Shown here: one piece after another, positions 1 through 5,111 of the stretch
Layout: each line of letters begins with the position of its first letter
How positions within the stretch are numbered: position 1 is the first letter of the stretch
From: Dehalococcoidales bacterium
GTDB taxonomy: Bacteria; Chloroflexota; Dehalococcoidia; Dehalococcoidales; UBA5760
DNA: 6,404 nt
Reading direction: 5' to 3'
Assembly: GCA_016931015.1 (NCBI GenBank)
Contig: JAFGFP010000125.1
Coordinates: 1 to 6,404, forward strand
Program-made: the position numbers and the translations under genes
The notes under the pieces: generated by a model
What the model saw: the letters and a program-made list of their open reading frames with translations, nothing else
What the model was told of the DNA's origin: nothing
Databases searched by the model: none

Positions 1-332
1 AAATCCAACCAGCCGCCCTCTATCTTCTTCACCAGATCGTCGCTACCCACGAAGTCAGCGCCGGCATCCTTGGCGATTTTCTCCGCCTCGCCCTGGGCGA
101 AGACGAGCACCCGTACCTCTTTCCCCAATCCGTGGGGCAGTAGCGCCACCCCGCGCACCTGCTGGGTAGCGTTTCTGGGGTCAACCCCCATCCTGAGGTG
201 AAGCTCGACCGTCTCATCGAACTTGGCATAAGCCATCTTCTTGGTCAGCTCGATACCTTCTTGCGGGGAGTAAGAGCCTCCCCCATCCAATAGCTTCACC
301 GCCTCCTGATATTGCTTACCGTGTTTTGTCAT
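1..332 (-). CDS. rplA: 50S ribosomal protein L1 (uL1), 5' part only
   Basis: The gene runs off the left edge, leaving 110 complete codons plus two bases of the next. uL1 binds 23S rRNA at the L1 stalk, helps release deacylated tRNA from the E site, and in many bacteria represses its own operon by binding mRNA. The visible part has the family's N-terminal start (MTKHGKQYQEAVKLLD), then the hallmark block at residues 38-71: FDETVELHLRMGVDP, QQVRG and LPHGLGK. Residues 73-110 enter the second domain (VRVLVFAQ, AGADFVG). The ATG at 330-332 is the only sensible start, because the next upstream ATG (343) hits a stop after one codon. GGGGAG at 344-349 lies 11 bases upstream, which is rather far for a ribosome binding site. 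It follows the ferritin-like gene by 51 bases instead of following rplK directly, which is unusual. The identification is certain and the 3' end is unseen. Confidence 0.97.
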   Translation of the reverse strand, partial: MTKHGKQYQEAVKLLDGGGSYSPQEGIELTKKMAYAKFDETVELHLRMGVDPRNATQQVRGVALLPHGLGKEVRVLVFAQGEAEKIAKDAGADFVGSDDLVKKIEGGWLD

Positions 333-383
333 CTCTATGTCATCTCCCCATATCCCAGGTTGACCCCGTAAATCAGCCCCGCC

Positions 384-827
384 TTAGAGCGAGGCCAGCT
401 TGGCCAGGCGCTCGTTTCTCTTCTTCACGATGAACATGAATGCCCGCGGCACGTCCGCCATCAAGACCTCGGACTGCTTGGCGGCATCGGTGTAGAACCT
501 GACTATCACTTCCTCCATCTTAACCACCTGACTCAGGGCATCGGCATAGGCCGCACCCTCGGCCAGCTTAGTCTCAAGGGCGTAGTCAGCCGGTTCCACA
601 TCGAAGGCATAGCAGCCCTCAATGGCATCGGTGATAACCCCGTAGTAGGCCCTCTCGACCTGAGTGACATACTTCTTGTTTTCCTTAGCAAAGGCGAGAA
701 AGCTATCTTTAGCCTGGGTGAACTTCTCGGCCAGAGCCTCGTAAAACTTAGCCGACTCGCCCTCAAGCTCCTTGGAAAAACTGATAACCGAAGAAGCCGT
801 TTGCAGTCTCATATCGCTACCCCCCAT
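384..827 (-). CDS. Small ferritin-like (rubrerythrin-type) four-helix protein with degenerate metal ligands
   Basis: About 142-147 residues, helical, with no signal peptide or membrane segment. Counting from the ATG at 812, it shows a rubrerythrin-like pattern repeated twice. Helix A is ELEGESAKFYEAL (15-27), helix B FLAFAKENKKYV (38-49), helix C VKMEEVIVRFYTDAA (97-111) and helix D AFMFIVKKRNERLAKL (124-139). The two 'ME/LE...FY' motifs keep the expected glutamates E17 and E100. The E-x-x-H motifs of helices B and D read N45-x-x-Y48 and K131-x-x-E134, so the usual di-iron site is probably incomplete. Storage or peroxidase activity is therefore doubtful, and a structural, regulatory or single-metal role is possible. 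Start choice is open. The ATG at 827 shares a base with the aldehyde dehydrogenase stop (TAATG) and has GAGGTGG 5 bases upstream. The ATG at 812 has GGGGGG 7 bases upstream and gives a start closer to the helix. An in-frame GTG at 836 is less likely. The family call is by pattern only and the function is unknown. Confidence 0.8.
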   Translation of the reverse strand: MGGSDMRLQTASSVISFSKELEGESAKFYEALAEKFTQAKDSFLAFAKENKKYVTQVERAYYGVITDAIEGCYAFDVEPADYALETKLAEGAAYADALSQVVKMEEVIVRFYTDAAKQSEVLMADVPRAFMFIVKKRNERLAKLASL

Positions 828-2311
828 TAAAGCCACCTCTGGATGACGACCTTGCTCTCAGTAAAGAAGCGAACCGCCTCCTTACCCTGAGTGTGTAATA
901 TACCAAAGAAGGAGTCTTTCATGCCGCTGAAGGGGAAGAAGGCCATCGGGGCCACGATGCCGATATTAATCCCGACGTTACCGCTGACTACCTCATATTG
1001 AAACCGCCGGGCACTCTTGCCATCGGAAGTAAAGATGGCGTGACCGTTACCGAAATCGCAGTCGTTGACCATATCGATGGCTTCGCCCAGGTCCTTGGCG
1101 CGCAGGACGCTCATCACCGGCCCGAAGATTTCCTCCCGGCCTATCTTCATATCCAGGGTGACATTCTCAAAGATGGACGGCCCCAGGAAGCAGGTGTCCG
1201 GATAGTCGCCCCTAATCTCGAACTTTCTCCCGTCGAGCACCAGCCGGGCGCCGGCCTGGAGACCACCCTCGATGTAGCTCAGGACGCGCTTCTTCTTCTC
1301 TTCGTCGCGCAGGGGGCCCATCTGAACCGACTCATCGAGCCCGTAGCCGATGACTATCTTCGCGGCCGCATCGGCGACCTTATCCAGAAAGCTCTTGTAG
1401 AAGTTATCGTCGCCGACAATCAAAAGGTTAGCCCCGGCAAGACACCTCTGCCCGGTATTACCGAAAAATGACGTCATCAGGCCGGCGATAGTGGCGTTAA
1501 CGTTACAGTCCGGCATAATAACGATAAAGTTCTTGGCGCCGCCCTGAGCGATAACTCGCTTGCCGGTCTCGCCGCACTTCTGATAGATATACTTAGCAGT
1601 CGGCGTGGAACCGACGAAGGCTATCCCCTGAATGCCCGGGTGCTCCAGCATCCCGGTAACCACCACCCGGCCGCCGTTAACCACATTCCACACCCCGGGC
1701 GGGAAACCGGCTTCTTCCGCAAGCTCGGCGATTTTAATCTGGCTGAAGGGGTCTTCGCTCGACGGTTTGACGATAACACAGTTACCGGTGGCCACCGCAT
1801 ACGGCGCCGACCACAGAGGAATCATGAACGGGAAGTTATACGGCCCGATAATACCGAAAACCCCCAGAGGGTTACGAATCAGATACTCATCGATACCGGT
1901 GGCGATGTCCTCCAGATTATAGCCCATCTGCAGGGTGGGAATGCCACAGGCCACCTCGACGTTCTCGGTGCCACGTCGCGTCTCTCCCCGCGACTCGTCT
2001 ATCGTCTTGCCGTGCTCCTGCGTCTGAACTCGGCTGACCTCCTCGAAATTCTCCTCGAGCAGCTCCTTAAGCCGGAAGAGATACCTCGCCCGGGCCACCG
2101 GAGTCGTCCGTCTCCAGTCGGGAAAGGCCTCATGAGCCGCCTTTACCGCAGCATCTATCTCTTCCCGGGTCGAAATAGGCACCTTGCCGATGGTCTCATT
2201 CTTAGCCGGGTTGACGACATCTTTAATTTCGCCCTTAGACTCGACCCATTCCCCGTTGATGTAGTTTTTGACCAGTGGCACACCTTTTATCGGTTCCTCT
2301 AAGACTGCCAT
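827..2311 (-). CDS. mmsA: CoA-acylating methylmalonate/malonate-semialdehyde dehydrogenase (ALDH superfamily)
   Basis: 494 residues, the usual length for the MmsA/IolA family. These cytoplasmic enzymes convert malonate or methylmalonate semialdehyde, with CoA and NAD+, to acetyl-CoA or propionyl-CoA plus CO2. The N-terminus (YINGEWVESK, 17-26; VVNPA, 32-36) and C-terminus (APMAFFPFSG, 454-463; SFFG, 467-470) match the IolA pattern as I recall it. Visible ALDH elements are PYNFP (157-161, oxyanion Asn159), VKPSS (181-185), the cofactor-side FVGST (232-236), GQRC with nucleophile Cys290, and EEIFGP (393-398). At 255-258 the motif is AQGG, where hydrolytic ALDHs have ELGG. Loss of that general-base Glu agrees with CoA-dependent release. 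Arg113 (RGTENVE) and Arg289, next to the catalytic Cys, match the positions held to bind the substrate carboxylate. It starts 26 bases after the alcohol dehydrogenase, with a strong ribosome binding site. The subfamily is fairly sure; the in vivo substrate is inferred. Confidence 0.92.
   Translation of the reverse strand: MAVLEEPIKGVPLVKNYINGEWVESKGEIKDVVNPAKNETIGKVPISTREEIDAAVKAAHEAFPDWRRTTPVARARYLFRLKELLEENFEEVSRVQTQEHGKTIDESRGETRRGTENVEVACGIPTLQMGYNLEDIATGIDEYLIRNPLGVFGIIGPYNFPFMIPLWSAPYAVATGNCVIVKPSSEDPFSQIKIAELAEEAGFPPGVWNVVNGGRVVVTGMLEHPGIQGIAFVGSTPTAKYIYQKCGETGKRVIAQGGAKNFIVIMPDCNVNATIAGLMTSFFGNTGQRCLAGANLLIVGDDNFYKSFLDKVADAAAKIVIGYGLDESVQMGPLRDEEKKKRVLSYIEGGLQAGARLVLDGRKFEIRGDYPDTCFLGPSIFENVTLDMKIGREEIFGPVMSVLRAKDLGEAIDMVNDCDFGNGHAIFTSDGKSARRFQYEVVSGNVGINIGIVAPMAFFPFSGMKDSFFGILHTQGKEAVRFFTESKVVIQRWL
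833..840 (-). promoter_or_regulatory. Ribosome binding site inside the aldehyde dehydrogenase 3' end
   Basis: AGAGGTGG lies within the last codons of the aldehyde dehydrogenase, 5 bases before the ATG at 827 of the ferritin-like gene. That ATG overlaps the upstream stop as TAATG, a layout typical of translational coupling. A second candidate site, GGGGGG at 820-825, would serve the ATG at 812 with 7-base spacing. Confidence 0.6.
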
Positions 2312-2318
2312 GCTTAAA

Positions 2319-2326
2319 ACCTCCTT
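2319..2326 (-). promoter_or_regulatory. Strong Shine-Dalgarno of the aldehyde dehydrogenase
   Basis: AAGGAGGT, a perfect match to the anti-Shine-Dalgarno, sits 7 bases before the ATG at 2309-2311. It fixes the start and predicts efficient independent initiation. The ribosomal genes nearby have weaker sites. Confidence 0.85.
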
Positions 2327-2337
2327 CTCAATTATTT

Positions 2338-3504
2338 TTACCGGGCATAAGCGAGCTTATAGAGTTCGACTATTTCTTCTTTAGTTGCCTGCCGGGGGTT
2401 GTTGGCCGGGCTGCCGCTGGCAATGGCGTCTTCCGCCATCTGGGGAGCCAGCTTGTCCAGCTTTTCTTCCTCCACCCCCAGCTCTGGCAGCGATGGTATT
2501 TCAATATCTTCTATCAACCTGGCTATCGCCTCTGCCGCCATATCGGATGCCTCCAGGACGGTGAGGCCGTCGGTGTTCTCCCCCATAGCCTGAGCGATAC
2601 GGGCATATCTTTCCGGAGTGCCTATCAGGCTGAACTCGGTAACGACGCTGAGCAGCGCCGCGTTGGAGACCCCGTGGGCGACGTGGAAATAGGCGCCGAT
2701 GGGCCGACTCATCCCGTGAACCAGCGCCACCGAGGAGTTGCTGAAGGCGATACCCGCCTGGAGTGCCCCGAGCATGGTCTTCTCCCTGGCCTCCCGGTTG
2801 TTGCCGTTAGACCAGGCCTGCCTCAGATTGCCCGAGATAAGCTCGATGGCGGACAGAGCGAAAATATCGCTCATCGGCTGGGCTTTCACCGAAACATAGG
2901 CCTCGATAGCGTGGGTCAGGGCGTCAACGCCGGTAGCCGCCGTCAGGCCGCGTGGCATGGATAGGGTCAGCAGCGGGTCGACGATGGCTTTAGCGGGGAT
3001 AAGGAAGGGGCTGGCGATGAGCATTTTGACGTCGCGTTTGGTGTCGGTGATGATGGTGAACTGGGTGACCTCGCTGCCGGTGCCGGCCGTGGTGGGGACG
3101 GCAATCAGGGGGACTCCCGGCTTGCTGACCTTGTTAGCTCCCTGGTAATCCTCAATGGCGCCGCCGTTAGCGGCCATCACGGAGATGGCTTTGGCGGTAT
3201 CGATGGCGCTGCCGCCGCCGACAGCCAGTAAAAAGTCGCAGTTAGCTTCCTGGTAGCTCCGGACGCCCTCGGCGACGAAGTCTACCGTCGGCTCGGTGAA
3301 GACCCCGGCATACACCGCATGTTGAATGTCAGCCTGACCGAGGGCCTGCTCGATACCTTCCAGGGCGCCCAGTTTAAGCAGTATTTCATCGGTAATAATG
3401 AGACCCTTGTTGCCCCCGAGCTTCCGGCTCTCCTCGCCGACCTGCGCGGCCGACCCCGAGCCGAAAATCAGCACCGGAGGGACTAAAAACGCTCTCGCCG
3501 CCAT
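2338..3504 (-). CDS. Iron-containing (group III) alcohol dehydrogenase
   Basis: 388 residues, full length for the family, which interconverts alcohols or hydroxy acids and aldehydes with NAD(P) and a divalent metal in the cytoplasm. The N-terminal dinucleotide domain carries AVGGGSAIDTAKAI (94-107) and VPTTAGTGSE (136-145). The all-helical C-terminal domain has the metal ligands Asp194 and His198 (GVDALTHAIEAYVS), His263 (VALVHGMSRPIGA) and His277 (FHVAHGVSNAALL). All four expected ligands are present, so the enzyme should be active. The motif after the last ligand ends ALLS where ALLP is common, a mild oddity. The start at 3502-3504 has AAGGAGGT upstream. The gene begins 23 bases after rplK and precedes a CoA-acylating semialdehyde dehydrogenase. 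By context it may therefore oxidise a 3-hydroxy acid such as 3-hydroxypropionate or 3-hydroxyisobutyrate to the semialdehyde, or run in reverse. Substrate cannot be read from sequence: 1,3-propanediol, lactaldehyde and simple alcohols are alternatives. Confidence 0.95.
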   Translation of the reverse strand: MAARAFLVPPVLIFGSGSAAQVGEESRKLGGNKGLIITDEILLKLGALEGIEQALGQADIQHAVYAGVFTEPTVDFVAEGVRSYQEANCDFLLAVGGGSAIDTAKAISVMAANGGAIEDYQGANKVSKPGVPLIAVPTTAGTGSEVTQFTIITDTKRDVKMLIASPFLIPAKAIVDPLLTLSMPRGLTAATGVDALTHAIEAYVSVKAQPMSDIFALSAIELISGNLRQAWSNGNNREAREKTMLGALQAGIAFSNSSVALVHGMSRPIGAYFHVAHGVSNAALLSVVTEFSLIGTPERYARIAQAMGENTDGLTVLEASDMAAEAIARLIEDIEIPSLPELGVEEEKLDKLAPQMAEDAIASGSPANNPRQATKEEIVELYKLAYAR

Positions 3505-3513
3505 TTTACGCTA

Positions 3514-3521
3514 ACCTCCTT
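3514..3521 (-). promoter_or_regulatory. Strong Shine-Dalgarno of the alcohol dehydrogenase
   Basis: AAGGAGGT lies 9 bases before the ATG at 3502-3504, in the 23-base gap after rplK. The same octamer precedes the aldehyde dehydrogenase. No promoter-like boxes are visible in this gap, so the gene is probably transcribed from upstream. Confidence 0.85.
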
Positions 3522-3527
3522 GGCCTG

Positions 3528-3950
3528 CTACTCTACCTCGATGCCCATGCTCCGAGCGGTGCCTTCGATAATCCGCTCGGCTGCCTCGATACTGGTGGCG
3601 TTCAGGTCCTTACTCTTAAGCTCGGCTATCTCCCGGAGCTTAGCCCGGGATAGCACCCCCACTCCCTCCCTTCCCGAAGTGCCGGAACCCTTCTCCACCC
3701 CCAATGCCTTCTTCAGTAGGTCGCTGGTCGGCGGTGTTTTGGTGATAAAGGTAAAAGAACGGTCTTCAAAGACGGTTATCTCCACGGGTACGATGGTGCC
3801 GGTCTGAGCCGCAGTACGCTCGTTATAGTCCTTACAGAAGGCCATAATATTAATCCCGTGCTGTCCCAAAGCCGGGCCTACCGGCGGGGCGGGATTTGCC
3901 TGTCCGGCCGGAATCTGTAACTTGATTACGGCCTTTACCTTCTTCGCCAT
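3528..3950 (-). CDS. rplK: 50S ribosomal protein L11 (uL11)
   Basis: 140 residues, the normal length. uL11 binds the GTPase-associated centre of 23S rRNA at the base of the stalk, where it takes part in factor-dependent GTP hydrolysis and the stringent response. The N-terminal domain (about 1-70) holds the proline-rich stretch PAGQANPAPPVGPALGQHG (14-32), the thiostrepton-site region, followed by INIMAFCKDYN. The linker is KTPPTSDLL (71-79). The C-terminal rRNA-binding domain has GSGTSGREGVGVLS (88-101) and ends in the usual GTARSMGIEVE. The start is supported by AGGGAG at 3957-3962, 6 bases upstream. It follows nusG as in most bacteria, but the next gene is an alcohol dehydrogenase rather than rplA. 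Nothing in the protein itself is odd. Confidence 0.98.
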   Translation of the reverse strand: MAKKVKAVIKLQIPAGQANPAPPVGPALGQHGINIMAFCKDYNERTAAQTGTIVPVEITVFEDRSFTFITKTPPTSDLLKKALGVEKGSGTSGREGVGVLSRAKLREIAELKSKDLNATSIEAAERIIEGTARSMGIEVE

Positions 3951-3970
3951 AAAGTTCTCCCTAAATAATT

Positions 3971-4000
3971 CTAGAACTACCCCGGAAAGCGGGAATCTAG
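3971..4000 (-). promoter_or_regulatory. Two-part stem-loop between nusG and rplK, possible L1 operator
   Basis: Within the 54-base nusG-rplK gap the transcript can fold as outer stem CTAGA/TCTAG (5 pairs) and inner stem CCCG/CGGG (4 pairs, 5 with a U-G), with loop CTTTC. Between the stems lies an asymmetric internal loop of 2 and 5 bases. It ends 8 bases before the rplK ribosome binding site. In E. coli, L1 represses rplK-rplA through a target in the rplK leader, and known L1 sites are two helices around an asymmetric loop. The position and general shape fit, but I could not match conserved loop bases. There is no T-run, so a terminator is unlikely. Confidence 0.35.
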
Positions 4001-4004
4001 CGAA

Positions 4005-4538
4005 CTAGAGCTTTTCTACCTGGAGGAAGTCAAGCTCTACCGGTGTTTCCCGACCGAAAAGGGAAAGCAGTACCTTCACCTTTCCCTTTTCCGAGTTGAT
4101 GCTGTCCACCACCCCGATGAAGTCAACAAAGGGGCCGTCGGTCACCCGGACGCTCTGTCCCTCCCGGAAACCAATCTTAATCTTGGGTGTCTCAGCTTCC
4201 ATTTGCCTTAGTATCTGGCTGACCTCGCCTTCCTGCAATGGTACCGGCTTATCGCCGCTACCCACAAAGCCGGTCACTCCCGGCGTATTACGCACAATCT
4301 GCCAGCTCTGGTCGCTCATATTCATCTGGATAAGGACGTAACCGGGCAGTATTTTCTTACTTACCGTCCGCTTCTGCCCGCCCCGGACCTCGATTTCGTC
4401 CTCGGTAGGGACAACTACCTGCGAAATCTCGCCCTCGGAGTCCATGAACCGGATACGCTGCGCCAGATTCTTCTTAACCCGCTCCTCATAACCGGAGTAG
4501 GTATGAATTACAAACCAGGGCTTTGTCTGCTCCGCCAC
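4005..4538 (-). CDS. nusG: Transcription termination/antitermination protein NusG
   Basis: 177 residues, the normal size. NusG binds the RNA polymerase clamp through its N-terminal domain, modulates pausing, and contacts Rho or ribosomal S10 through its C-terminal KOW domain. The NGN domain spans about 7-115 (WFVIHTYSGYEERVKKNL, 8-25; PTEDE; KKILPGYVLI, 61-70; VRNTPGVTGFVG, 82-93). The KOW domain spans about 124-177, with GQSVRVTDGPFVDFIG at 127-142. The start is GTG at 4536-4538, supported by GGTGAGG at 4543-4549 with 4-base spacing and by an in-frame TGA just upstream (4545-4547) that rules out simple extension. The sites for the stop of rpmG, secE and this gene suggest co-transcription, although a 150-base gap separates it from secE. 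Confidence 0.98.
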   Translation of the reverse strand: MAEQTKPWFVIHTYSGYEERVKKNLAQRIRFMDSEGEISQVVVPTEDEIEVRGGQKRTVSKKILPGYVLIQMNMSDQSWQIVRNTPGVTGFVGSGDKPVPLQEGEVSQILRQMEAETPKIKIGFREGQSVRVTDGPFVDFIGVVDSINSEKGKVKVLLSLFGRETPVELDFLQVEKL

Positions 4539-4688
4539 AAGACCTCACCGAAACAAGCTTTTTAAATATCCAGACCATATCGGGGTAAGCTCTCCCTGAA
4601 GACTTTCAGAATCCTGCCACCCAGAAGGCCCCATTACCTGATAACTCCCATAAAACCACGCCGGCCTAACCCGAAGAAAGCGACAGAC
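4539..4688 (-). other. 150-base spacer between secE and nusG
   Basis: This is the largest gap in the window. I checked it for a tRNA-Trp, which some bacteria have near here, and found none. No convincing -35/-10 pair is visible; an AT-rich stretch (GATATTTAAAA, minus strand) near 4560-4570 lacks a good partner. A minimal hairpin CTGAA/TTCAG lies at about 4597-4610. A 29-codon open frame (4545-4634) begins with ATG and has GGGAG 10 bases upstream. It is in the nusG frame and ends at the TGA inside the nusG ribosome binding site. I do not call it a gene. Confidence 0.5.
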
Positions 4689-4916
4689 CTAACCACCCAA
4701 AAAGATGTTGTTGACGAGGTTGGTAAAACCCATATCCAGGAAGCCCAGCGCCACGCCGGCGATAACGGTGACGATAATAACTACCCCCGTCAGATAGGCA
4801 GCCTCGCGGGGGGGAAGCCAGACCACCTTCTTCAGTTCAGCGGTAATATCGCCGAAGAAACGGCGCGGCGAGAAGCCCCTTCTTACCGTCGCTGTGGTAA
4901 CCGTACTCTTTGCCAT
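4689..4916 (-). CDS. secE: Preprotein translocase subunit SecE
   Basis: 75 residues, the single-membrane-span form common outside the enterobacteria. SecE clamps the two halves of SecY in the SecYEG channel of the inner membrane. After a basic, Thr-rich tail (1-19) come the conserved amphipathic helix and hinge, RFFGDITAELKKVVWLPP (19-36), with the family core ELKKVVWL. One transmembrane segment follows at about 42-62 (LTGVVIIVTVIAGVALGFLD), then a short polar end. ATG at 4914-4916 has only a weak AAGAG upstream. It lies 25 bases after rpmG, in the usual rpmG-secE-nusG order. Confidence 0.96.
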   Translation of the reverse strand: MAKSTVTTATVRRGFSPRRFFGDITAELKKVVWLPPREAAYLTGVVIIVTVIAGVALGFLDMGFTNLVNNIFLGG

Positions 4917-4941
4917 GATTTACTCTTAAACCGCCCCGGTT

Positions 4942-5109
4942 TTACTTCACCTCTCGATGCAGCTGGTGAGACCGGCAGCGAGGACAGTACTTCTTCAGCT
5001 CCAAGCGCTGAGTGTCGTTCCGCTTGTTCTTGGTGGTGGTATACGTCCTCTCCCGGCACTCGGTACAGGCGAGATGAATGATAATCCTGGCCTCAGCCTT
5101 CTTAGCCAT
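4942..5109 (-). CDS. rpmG: 50S ribosomal protein L33 (bL33), zinc-binding form
   Basis: 55 residues, the usual size, translated directly from the minus strand: it begins MAKKAEARIIIHLACTEC and ends LHREVK. bL33 is a small protein near the E site of the large subunit. The two CxxC pairs, Cys15/Cys18 (ACTEC) and Cys41/Cys44 (YCPRC), mark the zinc-binding version, distinct from the cysteine-free paralogue found in some bacteria. The middle has the family stretch RTYTTTKNKRN (21-31). ATG at 5107-5109 lies 2 bases after the tuf stop, and no good ribosome binding site is visible in the tuf end, so translation is probably coupled to tuf. Confidence 0.97.
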   Translation of the reverse strand: MAKKAEARIIIHLACTECRERTYTTTKNKRNDTQRLELKKYCPRCRSHQLHREVK

Positions 5110-5111
5110 AA

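Noticed and set aside
333..383. Insertion scar or attachment site at the cassette borders
   Set aside because: The 51-base left spacer and the 23-base right spacer (3505-3527) share no direct or inverted repeat that I can see.
1640..2964. Long plus-strand open frames (220 and 229 codons) opposite the two dehydrogenases
   Set aside because: They lie fully antisense to genes with clear catalytic motifs, have low-complexity Pro/Arg/His-rich products and no ribosome binding site, and arise from GC-rich codon bias.
3971..4000. Rho-independent terminator after nusG
   Set aside because: The inner stem is only 4-5 pairs and no T-run follows.
4539..4688. Possible tRNA-Trp between secE and nusG
   Set aside because: No cloverleaf, T-loop motif or acceptor stem can be folded in the spacer.
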